This document shows positions 34,729-44,379 of a DNA stretch of 64,000 nt, one piece after another. A program made the translations under genes and the position numbers. Numbering within the stretch: the first letter of the stretch is position 1; each line of letters opens with the position of its first letter. The notes under the pieces are model-generated. The model made no database searches. It was not told the DNA's origin and saw only the letters and a program-made list of their open reading frames with translations. Origin of the DNA: Solen grandis (Eukaryota > Mollusca > Bivalvia > Adapedonta > Solenidae); assembly GCA_021229015.1 (NCBI GenBank), contig CM037783.1, forward strand, positions 59,557,746-59,621,745, read 5' to 3'.

Positions 34729-34905
34729 TGAAGTTAAAAGTGCACATTCTCACAGCTATCTTGACATGCATCATGGGTGTGAAACTAAAGATGATCAATC
34801 TGGTTGTTGCCATAGCTGTAATCCTGAATGGAAGAAGCCAGTTGATGAACATGATGCAGTTCATACTTGGAATGGTACTGGATGGATGTGGCTTGAATGA
34901 AAAGA
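34729..34905 (+). pseudogene. DUF6589-like pseudogene, exon 3, part after the mariner
   Basis: Continues the same exon: K-V-H-I-L-T-A-I-L-T-C-I-M-G-V and V-A-I-A-V-I-L-N-G-R-S-Q-L-M-N-M, a hydrophobic helical stretch. The 3' end is uncertain because a G-rich run follows. Confidence 0.5.
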
Positions 34906-35568
34906 AAGAAAAGAAAGAGGGGGGGGGTGAATATGGTTAACAAGCAAGTGTTATTGGTGATTATAGAATGGTATTTTTTCTTAATCAATTGCAAGTAATT
35001 GGTAGCTTGATTGGTATCAAAGCAAAGGTCAAGATAAGTTTTGGTTACAATCGGATTTTCTTTTGATTTGTTACATAGTTACATAGTTATGCGCCCTTTG
35101 TAGGCAAATTTTATGTGAAATGACTGTTTCCATGCAATAACTTTTGACTGCATGTATTGCATTCATAATTTCTTAGAAAGTGTATGATATCAAAACACAG
35201 GATAAGTTCAGTTTTGGTTACATCCATTGTTTTATGAGTTATTGATCAATAAGTTTATTTTGTATTATTAACATATGCTATTGTTAAGCTCAATACTAAT
35301 TATATATTTTTTCTCAACATTTCCAAAAGATGCATCATCAATGATATCTGCAATTACAAAAAACTACTTCCTATTTTTCCTTTAATACCCTCATATGAAT
35401 ATGCCTTCGGGCATAATTATATTGTCCTGCCTCAGCAGCACTCTTGTTAATTTTCAGTCTGCCATGTTATTATTTTAGATTTTTTTATCTGCCATATAAT
35501 TATTATTTTCTATCACTTATAGGGTTGTTTTGTATAACTTTGAATTCAATAATGCTCAAACATACTAG
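34906..35568. other. Probable intron of the DUF6589-like pseudogene
   Basis: AT-rich, with no gene or clear repeat. Confidence 0.4.
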
Positions 35569-36436
35569 TGTATTTTCTGGGTTTGAACATTGTTAATGAC
35601 ATGGGTTTGGCTGTGTCCTACACAAGTGTCCACAAGAAACGCAGAGATTTTGTAAAAAAAAAAAAAAAAAAAAGAAAAAAAAAAGAAGAACGTGTTAACT
35701 GTGTGGTGCAAGAAAGTTTGACTGTTGAAAACAGTGTGAACATTTCTGAAGAAGTGAACATTTCTGAAATAGTGGAAGTAGTTTGGAACATTCTAAAGTA
35801 TATCAGGCACCCAGAAAATCAGTTGAAGTTCTTGGAGACAATTTTGACATAACAATATCCCCATCACACATGACATTAGAAAAGCAGAGAAAAAGCCTTC
35901 ACTGGTTTTAACAATGGTTACACAGATACGTGTGACATATGAGGATTTGAATATAACAGAATCTGAACAAGCGGAGGTAATGAAAATCACATTCCTGGAT
36001 TCCATCGGAAGACCACATAAGAGAAGTTCGACAGAACTTTGTATTCCACATCTTTCGAGTACTTATCAAATATTTGGAGTGTTTGCGTCCAGTGAGTGGA
36101 CCCTGAATATATTGATCATCAATATACAGAACTTACTAAACAGAAATCTGTAACTTAAACAGTAACTTGATTGACTCTAGTGAAAATTCGTCAGAGGGCA
36201 TGATAAATATTATGCAGAGAATACATGAATTGGCCGTCCCTAGTGTAGGTGGAAAAGTTTTACAAAAGCTTGTATTCGGAGGGGAGGGGGGGATTACTAA
36301 TGAAAGTGCATTCTCGGCTCACCAGGCAATGCAGAATAACAGTGCTGAATTTGACTGCTTGTTAGGAGTTGTTCACAGTCCAGAAGGGCTGCACAGAGAG
36401 TTCAACTTCCTTCTAGTAAACAAAGAGTTTTGCATG
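35569..36436 (+). pseudogene. DUF6589-like pseudogene, exon 4 (core)
   Basis: It begins F-L-G-L-N-I-V-N-D-M-G-L-A-V-S-Y, followed by a Lys run from an expanded A tract (35653-35685). It then reads V-L-G-D-N-F-D-I-T-I-S-P-S-H-M-T-L-E, later I-D-S-S-E-N-S-S-E-G-M, and F-S-A-H-Q-A-M-Q-N-N followed by G-L-H-R-E-F-N-F-L-L. The G-D-N-F-D and H-Q-A-M-Q-N-N/G-L-H-R-E-x-N blocks are what I associate with DUF6589 cores. At least three frame breaks and stops (for example near 35910 and 36150) interrupt it. Confidence 0.6.
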
Positions 36437-38008
36437 GAAATTGTTCTTGTTTATTGTTTCCAGTTGTTTATTGTTTCCAGTTTCTAGACAGTTAAATGTA
36501 AGTTGTTGTTTCATCTGTTCAGTTACTTTCAATATGCTTTCAATTTCAGATTTGTCATACTTAACTTAGCTTGCTCTGAAATATCATGAAACAATCTTTA
36601 AGAAATTTTGTAGTCACAGTTGAAAACGTGAGTTTCATAAACATACTTAACAAGTGTTTATATTTTCTACCTTTTTAGGAACCTAGTCCTAAATTGGGAA
36701 AACATATTGCCATATTTCACCTAATTAAAAAAACTTAAAGAAGCAGAAAAGCAACCTAGTATATGTAACATATAGTTAAAAAGACATTTTCTTTTATAAA
36801 CACAATTAAATGACAAACAAAACAAACTTCATTTGCAAATTGGGGAAAATATTAACCAATTTTCATTTGGGAATGGATCCGATATTCAGCCCCTTTAAAA
36901 CAGACGGAAAACCTCTTGTTCCAGGACATATTGTTTAAGGATTTATCTGCTCAGTAGTATGCAATATACCATATAATTTTTGAGGATTTAATTCACAAAT
37001 GTCTGAAATATTTACAGTTACTATTATATTTTACTGTTACGTCAAAAATATTCATGTCCAAATTTTTGCATGATATCAATTGCTTCAGCTTTTAATTGTA
37101 TAAACAATCAATTATTCTTTGCTATGTAGACTATGAAAACTGATGGTATGATTATAAAAGCTAGTTATAGAAATAAACAGTTTATTTTTTTTTTAAGCTC
37201 TGCAGGCCTAAGTTTTTGGCCGACTAGCGTGAAATTTTAACTGATATGTTTTCTTGCTTTTATTTCTTACTACATTTATTTGTACTTTGACTACCATGTA
37301 AAGTAAGACTTACATTCATATGGTTAACTTTTACCTACTTTTCCGGATAAATGCAAAGGTCAAGATACTTTTTAGATAGGCTATTTTTTAAAGAAAAAAT
37401 AATGAGGTATTTTCATCACTCTGGTGTCGTCGTCGTTAATGGTAAACTCAAACCTTTGTCATCAGTTAAAATTTTTCTGCCATCATACTTCACATACCTG
37501 TTTCCTAAGACAAGAGCTACATTCCCAATAAGGACATAACTCTTAGGCCCATTTGACCAAATTTATCTCCCCTTTAAAATGATTCAAATAATCACTTAAT
37601 TTAAACACAAACCATGACAAAGGCGGTACAACTGTCAATTGCAAATTTATTTTCTATCATCATCGGTTTTCCACCTTAGTCAAAAAACAGACAACTGTTG
37701 GCATCTGCATGTGCTCCTTAAGCATGTGGGTCTTATAAAACTTTATTTCTTTAATGGCTATGAAATTTTTTTTTTTTTGTCGCCCCAGTGACATCAGAAA
37801 GCATAACCTACAGCTATCGGTATCAGTTAGGTTTCCCATTTTAAAAGGTTACTTGGTACACAACATATTTTATGCATTTAATAAAAGTAAAATGTCAAAT
37901 TTGCACCCACTATGCTCCTTTATGCATAATGGCATACATTATTTATAATGATGGGAGATTATAAGGAAACTTTTGATGTAGCAGGTATATATTAGCTGTT
38001 CTATACAG
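36437..38008. other. Probable intron of the DUF6589-like pseudogene
   Basis: No coding support and no recognised mobile element. Confidence 0.4.
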
Positions 38009-38105
38009 CAAGTAGTGCAAGGGATCCTGGTTCCATGTACCAGTTACGCAATCTTATCAACCGCAGAGGTGTCACTGGAGCTCAAGATGTAGTGCAAAAG
38101 TTCAG
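38009..38105 (+). pseudogene. DUF6589-like pseudogene, exon 5 (intact)
   Basis: Acceptor CTATACAG, then S-S-A-R-D-P-G-S-M-Y-Q-L-R-N-L-I-N-R-R-G and D-V-V-Q-K-F before a GTAAAC donor. Frame and both splice sites are sound, and the split Arg codon joins exactly to exon 6. Confidence 0.65.
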
Positions 38106-38846
38106 GTAAACTGAACAGTCTCATAATTATGTGATTAATTTTTATTTGAACGATTTTTTTCTGTGCCTTTTGCTGAGATTGTGAGTTGCATCAGAAGTGG
38201 CATTTGTTGTACCGTATATATGGTTCTCTTGCATTTATTTCTTGCTACATCTTGACTGCCATGTTTTAGCGCAATAAGAAGTTACTTATTTCCATTAACC
38301 CAGACCCTATTTTGTACGGACCCTTAATCTTTTTTTCCTAGCAAACTTGTTATCATGGTTGGAAAACTCTTTTTTCATCACATCCTTTAAAAGAAAGGAA
38401 AAATTGGAAAAAAGAAAAAGGTTTTGATGACCTACCTATTTTTTGGCAATAATTGTGGAAACAAACAACTTTTCTTTGCCTTAATCAGACTTAAAGTGAT
38501 AAAAACCAATGGCATCATCTATGATACAATGCATGGGAACACGCTGTTACGCTGCTGGCATTAAATCAACTTTGGCATAATCAATTAAATATAGAATATG
38601 GTATCGAAAAACTGGTGCTTGCGGTACCAAGTGATACATTTCGCAACATGGTGTGTTCACCAGTTCAGTGTAGTGATTTAAACGTTCATCCTAAGATAGA
38701 GCATGCGCGAAGAGTGATTGAAATCTATATGTAGGTTTTCTAAATCTAGGTTAAATACTGTATGCGGTGGTGAAACCACTTATTCTTTTTTTTACAATCA
38801 AGGGTAGTTAAAGAGAAGTAATGTTAATATATTATGTGTTCTTCAG

Positions 38847-38980
38847 GCCACACGAAGAGTTTCTTAAAGATGTTACAGATGCCTGCATCGTGGCTGCTGC
38901 TTTTGATATCCTGAACCTGGAGGACATGAGTTCTACAATCAGTCAGCCTCTACATCTGATGAGTGATGACCAAAAAATAA
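38847..38980 (+). pseudogene. DUF6589-like pseudogene, exon 6 (intact)
   Basis: Acceptor TTCTTCAG; reads P-H-E-E-F-L-K-D-V-T-D-A-C-I-V-A-A-A-F-D to a GTATGT donor. The phase fits exon 5. The intron before it (38106-38846) contains the dispersed segment shared with 12640-12925. Confidence 0.65.
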
Positions 38981-39060
38981 GTATGTTAATTCTCTGCCAA
39001 ACAAAATACTGGACACAATTGAAATCAGTGAAGAACTAAGTTTTGCAGTGAAGAACTTAG

Positions 39061-39222
39061 TGTTGTAGGGCTGACAAGTCCACCCTTCATCTGGACGATA
39101 GCCAGCTTGAAGCAATGAAGATGGATGACCATTACATGTGTGCCCTGTGTGGCAAATCCTACTTCTCATCAAAGTGGTTTAAGCAACACCTTCACAAAAA
39201 ACATGGTTGGGAATTCCACTAA
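39061..39222 (+). pseudogene. DUF6589-like pseudogene, C2H2 zinc-finger block
   Basis: Reads C-A-L-C-G-K-S-Y-F-S-S-K-W-F-K-Q-H then L-H-K-K-H, a C-x2-C-x12-H-x4-H finger, followed by G-W-E-F-H and TAA. The 5' border is a possible AACTTAG acceptor and is uncertain. Confidence 0.55.
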
Positions 39223-39286
39223 GTTAACCCAAGTAAAAGTGTAAGTAATGCGGTGAGGCATCTTTTGTACAAATCATTGTTTTTAG

Positions 39287-39760
39287 GGACACATGTGACT
39301 CGTACAGGATGGGTGGAGACAGAATTGTTCGTAATGCACATTTTGAATGGTTGTATGGTTCAGCTCTGTAACATACTAAATATAAACTCTGGCTGTGGAG
39401 TATGCTGACATACACAATGTCAATTCTAGGTTGGAAGGGTATATTTGAATGCAAATGGAACATGTGTGCTAACATTCATGGTCGGATACGGCACAACATT
39501 CCAAATGACAATGCTGTTGAAATACAAGTTCACAGCATAAAAAGAGAACTTAATTGTCAAGGAGCAAATAAATCTTTTGACCCAGCAAAGCAAATCTGTA
39601 TGACAACTCAAGTTCTTGAAAGCATTAAGGACAATTTCCGAACCATCAGAACAGCAAAATCCAATAGGCACAGGCCAGAAGCAAACAAAAATGTGGACAT
39701 TAAGAAAATGGTTGACTTTCTTCGACAACAGGGAGCTGTTAAAGACCTGCGTTGGAATAG
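39287..39760 (+). pseudogene. DUF6589-like pseudogene, last preserved block
   Basis: Acceptor TTTTTAG; reads D-S-Y-R-M-G-G-D-R-I-V-R-N, then one nonsense codon (TAA at about 39370) in an otherwise open frame: W-L-W-S-M-L-T-Y, N-I-P-N-D-N-A-V-E-I-Q-V-H, and D-L-R-W-N-S. At 39761 the frame runs into the AGCTCACCTGAGC repeat and the gene's end is lost. Confidence 0.65.
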
Positions 39761-41034
39761 TTTTTTTAGCTCACCTGAGCACAACGTACTCAAGGTGAGC
39801 TTTTGTGATGGCCCTTCGTTCGTCATTCAGCATCCGTCGTAAGTCGTCCTTCGTGCGTCGTGCGTCATCAACAATTTGGCTTGTTAACATTCTAGAGGCC
39901 ACATTTTTGGCCCAGTCTTCATGAAACGTGGTCAGAATGTTTTTCTCCATAAAATCTTGGAAAAGTTCGAAATTGGGTCATGTGAGGTCAAAAAGTAGGT
40001 CATGAGGTCAAATCTAAGAAAAACTTTGTTAACACTCTAGATGCCACATTTTTAGCTCCACTTCATGAAATTTGGTCAGAATGTTTGTTTAACATAAAAT
40101 CTTGGACAAGTTCGAATTTGGGATATGTGGAGTCAAAAAGTAGGTCACAAGGTAAAGACTTAGAAAAAACCTTGTAAACACTCTAGAGTCCACATTTTTG
40201 GCCCAATCTTCACGAAACTAGGTCAGAATGTTTTTTTCGATAAAATCTTGGACAATTCGATTTTGGTTCATGTAGGGTAAGAAAGTAGGTCACGAGGTCA
40301 AATCTTAGTAAAACATTGTTAACACTCTAGAGGCCACATTTTTGGCCCAATCTTCATGAAACTGGCTCAGAATGTTTTTCTCCATAAAATCTTGGACAAT
40401 TCGATTTTGGTCATTGGGTAAAAAGTAGGTCATGAGGTCAAATCTGAGAAAAAACCTTGTTAACACTCTAGAGGCCACATTTTTGGCTTTATCTTCATGA
40501 AACATGGTCAGAATGTTTGTTTTCATAAAATCTTGGACAAGTTCGAATTTGGGACATGTGAATCAAAAAGTAGGTCACAAGGTCAAATCTAAGAAAGACC
40601 TTGTTAGCACTCTAGAGGCCACATTTTCGGTCTAATCTTCACGAAACTTGGTCAGAATGTTTGTTTCGAGCAAATCTTGGACAAGTTCGAATTTGGGACA
40701 TGTGGGGTCAAAAAGTAGGTAATGAGATCAAATCTTAGAAAAACCTAAGATTTTATGTAAAACAAACATTCTGACCAAATTAAATGAAGTGGAGCTAAAA
40801 ATGTGGCCTATAGAGTGTTAACAAGGTTTTTATAAGATTTGACCTCGTGACCTAATTTTTGACCCCACATGACCCAATTTCGAGAGACAAACATTGTGAC
40901 CAAGTTTTATGAAGATTGGCGAAAAATATGGCCTTCTGAGTTGTTAACAAGCCAAATAATTGACGACGCACGCCGCACGACGGACGCCGGACGAAGGGCG
41001 ATCACTAAAGCTCACATTGAGCTGAGCTTAAAAA
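39761..41034. repeat. 1.27-kb hairpin repeat with AGCTCA ends
   Basis: The left end TTTTTTAGCTCACCTGAGCA with CAAGGTGAGCTTTTGTGATG is mirrored at the right by AAAGCTCACATTGAGCTGAG. The inside has about six units of ~145 bp (GTTAACACTCTAGAGGCCAC, AAGTAGGTCA) that flip orientation near 40750, so the whole could fold on itself. It lies at the junction where both genes of the 11-kb element are truncated. Confidence 0.8.
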
Positions 41035-41119
41035 TCACACTGTTCTTTCATTATTGCCAAAAGCGGCGTTACAATTACGACTTAGCAAGTTTACTTTCGG
41101 TTTCGAAACGTCGCTTATT

Positions 41120-41281
41120 TATGAACGAAAAGCCTGGTAGACAAGGCTTTTTCCACCGCCTGTTCTAAATGACAAGAAGACATCCCTACCTAAATGTAAA
41201 TTCTCTATACTCTTTTTTAAATTATTCAATTTTAAATTTCTCAAAGGCTGATTCGAACATTTCTTCATCGGACGACGCCAT
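41120..41281 (-). pseudogene. RecQ-like helicase, N-terminal fragment
   Basis: From ATG at 41281 on the minus strand: M-A-S-S-D-E-E-M-F-E-S-A-F-E-K-F-K-I-E, a stop/frameshift, then GRDVFLSFRTGGGKSLVYQ and A-F. The T-G-G-G-K-S stretch (41146-41163) is a Walker A motif in RecQ-type context (usual form G-x-D-V-x4-P-T-G-x-G-K-S-x2-Y-Q). Everything after motif I is missing. It sits just inside the right inverted repeat and faces the DUF6589-like gene, as a second gene of the same element. Confidence 0.65.
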
Positions 41282-41460
41282 TTTTCTAATGCTTTTAACA
41301 GCTAGGTAAAACGGCGTCTATGATTGGTTTAGAAAACGTGATGCCACCAATGAAATTGCGTAATTTGACACACCCTAAAACGACCGATTTCAGTCATAAT
41401 ATCCCACGACCTGATGTCATGTAGTGAAACGGAATAAGTCAGCCGGGGGAATTCGACGAT

Positions 41461-41469
41461 GCCATTTCA
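41461..41469. repeat. 9-bp target-site duplication of the 11-kb element (right)
   Basis: GCCATTTCA, identical to 30451-30459. It is followed by TGGCGGTGGCATAAAAATG, the other arm of the host hairpin. Confidence 0.75.
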
Positions 41470-41749
41470 TGGCGGTGGCATAAAAATGAACAAATCCACA
41501 CAGTGTCACTTTCATTAAAAAAAGCTATTGAGTAGGTTTACCACTATTACTACGAGTATGAAAAGTTTGTGGTCTTATTTACTTGAATGATTAGGATACA
41601 TTCAGTGAATAAATAGGAATTAAGGACACAGAAGATACATGTATTTAGGACACGTAGATCAACTGTGATGAATATGAAATAAAATATTTATATCATTTGC
41701 TTCATTACACACACAAAATATGACACAACATATGTGGAATTTGGATATT

Positions 41750-42190
41750 GGTTTCATGTTTAGTGACGTATATGACTCCGCTTTCGGCTTTGGCAGAGCA
41801 GGCTCCACTGAAACACATGTAAGCGACAAAGGTATTGATGTCTCTTTTATAAGGCATTAAAGATAAGAGATTGATTTTGAATTGAATTAGAATACGCTAT
41901 TGCATTGAGTAAGTTAATCTGTATTTTCTTCTATTTTGAACCAACCATGTTTTACACATTGTAGATTCTGTCTCAAGTAGTAAACTATTTTGGGTTAATC
42001 CAGTCCTAATGGTTGGTATGACTGTTGTTGTATCTAGGCGTGTATTTGGAATGTTGGCTTTGAAAATAGCGTTGTTGTTAAAGACGGTGACGCTTGCAGT
42101 GCTCAAATTGTGAGAGGAAACCAGAGTACTTGAATGCATCCCATGTAACATCGGACAGACATTAGATCAAACCAGAGTCATACTGGTAAG
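41750..42190. repeat. Duplicated block A (second copy), upstream of GPCR copy 3
   Basis: Matches 21400-22530 in part, including GACGGTGACGCTTGCA and GGTAAGAAGATTGTA. It is shorter and more rearranged than the first copy. Confidence 0.6.
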
Positions 42191-42608
42191 AAGATTGTAC
42201 ATTAATTACTACACTATCTGAAACAATACATCTTAAAGTACAGATAAAGTAAGCTGACAGTTTAAAATTTTATGCAGAAAAAATGGATGTATAATAGTTC
42301 ATTTTAGAGGAAACATATAGTGATTTTCCGTGAATGGTCACCAGACATCTCCACAGCATGTAAGTTTTTATGAAGAAAAACATTCTGAGCAAGTTTCATG
42401 AAGATTGGGCCAAAAATGTGGCCTCTAGAGTGTTAACAATGTTTTACTAAGAAGTGACCTCGGACAGACATTAGATCAAACCAGAGTCATATCGGTAAGA
42501 AGACAGTTTAAAATTTTATGCAGAAAAAATGGATGTATAATAGTTCATTTTAGAGGAAACATATAGTGATTTTCAGTGAATGGTCACCAGACATCTCCAC
42601 AGCATATA
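42146..42608. repeat. Local direct duplication split by a repeat fragment
   Basis: TCGGACAGACATTAGATCAA through CACCAGACATCTCCACAGCA occurs at 42146-42360 and again, with an internal deletion, at 42459-42605. Between them (about 42361-42458) lies a fragment of the 145-bp unit found at 39761-41034. Confidence 0.75.
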
Positions 42609-43137
42609 ATTGCCAGATTTTTTTCTCAGAACAGCCAAATTTTGCGATTTTTTGGGGGGCAGTAATAGCAGTTAAGCAGTCTTCACATGTATGGTTCCGC
42701 ATGCGCCAAGTAAAAGTCAGAATCTGATTTGAACTACATGAATTAATTGAAATATTAAGTCTTGCTTAAAGAAAGAAGTATGTCATATTGTTACGACCAA
42801 TTTTATGAAATGACGCAACAAAGAAAAGCCAGCAATAAACTAGTTACTAAATATATTTTAATTATAAACAAGTAACAAATATCAATATGAATATCACAAC
42901 ATACAGTGTCTTAAAATTATTATAACAAATTAGTTTGATCCTTGTCTGATTGATATAATTTAAATATAACCCGAGTAATCCAATAGATATGTCCTTTATC
43001 CAAATGTAAATCCGAAATTAATTCCACACTGTTGAATGACCAACACTTGATGAATTGCTGCCAAAAACAAGTCTTCTAAAACAAGTCTCTTCCACAAGTC
43101 TACAAGTCTCCTCTCCCTAAAACCCCCTTCCTTATAA
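42609..43137. other. No gene seen
   Basis: AT-rich. A short repeated ACAAGTCT word cluster lies near 43070-43110. Confidence 0.4.
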
Positions 43138-43408
43138 ACTCAACAACTTTTCTAATTGGTCACCTGATAATTTCATCAAAATATCACAAGGAAAATAAGT
43201 GTATGAAAATCTAATGTATTTAAAATAAAGAACTGTTTATTACAAAAGAAATCATAGGTTTAATTCACGATGTTTTTGTTGGCAAAATCCATGTATACCT
43301 CAAGGTTATGTTCATGGTAACTCAATTGTGATGGTTTACCATCAATATATTCACCAGTATTGAAAAATATCAAAATCAAAGGGTGACCAATTAGAAAAGT
43401 TGTTGAGT
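43138..43408. repeat. 27-bp perfect inverted repeat, 217-bp spacer
   Basis: The arm at 43138-43164 (ACTCAACAACTTTTCTAATT plus GGTCACC) is exactly complementary to 43382-43408. Likely a foldback or MITE. Confidence 0.8.
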
Positions 43409-43543
43409 ATATATACTAAAATATTCTAGAAACAACCATACTACTAGTATTCTTCAAAAAAGAATGTTCTAAAGTGTAAAGAGGTTACATAAGACTTCTA
43501 GAATTTTCCAAAGAAAGAAAGAAAGTTCCAGTAAAGAAATATA

Positions 43544-43632
43544 CCAGTAAACAAGTTATTTTTAGAATAGGGATCGCCTAATAGATCACTCCAGAAGAAA
43601 ACTAGTAAACAAGTTATTCTTAGAATAGGGAG
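43544..43632. repeat. 30-bp direct duplication
   Basis: AGTAAACAAGTTATTTTTAG and AGTAAACAAGTTATTCTTAG, each followed by AATAGGGA, 59 bp apart. Confidence 0.75.
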
Positions 43633-44211
43633 TTCCCTCTGCAGTGTTGTGTATACATAACTAGGTTAGGTGTAATATGTAACAATATTTAATCATATGC
43701 AAGGCATTTGTCATACTATTTTTTTAATGTATCGAATAATTATTCGGGGAAAATTCGCTTAATAATCAAATTCATTTACAGATATACGTGTGAACTTTGA
43801 TTTCAATTGTTCACTCCCATGATCCCCATGCGTTCGAATAAAAAACACGATTGTAAAAATGATGTAATAATACCCTTACACATTGGTTAACCTCTTCATT
43901 TAGATGACAATGAAAAAAAAAGGAAAAGGAAACAGGACGTTTTTTAGTTTATACCAGAGGAACATATTACCAAAATTTTCATTTACATAATACTTAACTG
44001 TTAAAGGATAAAGGATAGATTCACATCTGGAGTAGGAACTTCTAAAAAAGAAAAAAAGTGTGAAAAAAACTTAACAGTTAACTTTTACAAAAAAAAATCT
44101 TACTTACTTGTGTCAAACGGAGATGGAAGGTGTCGAATTCCCTGTAAAACTTACAGTATGTGATTTCGTTTTGCTAAAATGATGGATTTCAACGACGGCA
44201 TTTAAAATATT

Positions 44212-44223
44212 GTGTTTAAACAC
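44212..44223. promoter_or_regulatory. Candidate palindromic motif upstream of GPCR copy 3
   Basis: GTGTTTAAACAC, 157 bp before the ATG, within a conserved block that continues AGTGTCAGAAGTGCAATTTC in copy 4 as well. Confidence 0.35.
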
Positions 44224-44379
44224 GGCAGTGTCAGAAGTGCAATTTCATATACATGTACCTACATTTGGAAACAATGACGTGATAATTGGTTTCCTTATAT
44301 TGAAAATCATTTTTATTATAAACAAAGTCATCTTGACAACAATTCTTGCTTATATATCATTTGATATGCGCAAAACAAA

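Larger units (their letters stand above)
30627..39760 (+). pseudogene. DUF6589-like (Academ-type transposase-like) multi-exon pseudogene
   Basis: At least eight exon-like blocks with matching splice sites run across 9 kb. They encode a CxxC zinc-ribbon-like start, a basic linker, a helical region, a G-D-N-F-D-I segment, a block around H-Q-A-M-Q-N-N, G-L-H-R-E-F-N-F-L-L, a C2H2 finger and a C-terminal block with N-I-P-N-D-N. The order resembles DUF6589 proteins found in many copies in cnidarians and molluscs. The gene has several single-base frameshifts, stop codons (for example TAA in the last block), a mariner in exon 3 and loss of the 3' end at a repeat. It would act as the element's transposase if the Academ assignment holds. 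Confidence 0.65.
30460..41460. mobile_element. 11-kb DNA transposon, Academ-like, with DUF6589-like and RecQ-like genes (decayed)
   Basis: The ends are inverted repeats. From 30463 inward and from 41458 inward on the other strand, CGTCGAATnnCCCCGGCTGA-CTTATT agrees at 24 of 26 positions. After a 10-base gap, ACATGACATCAGG and CGTGGGA agree again. A 9-bp duplication flanks the element. Two genes point inward: a multi-exon DUF6589-like frame starting 167 bp from the left end and a RecQ-like helicase frame starting 179 bp from the right end. As I recall, the Academ superfamily includes a lineage carrying a helicase beside the transposase, with target duplications of about this size; that assignment is from memory. 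Both genes have stops and frameshifts, and the element contains nested insertions, so it is inactive. Confidence 0.75.
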
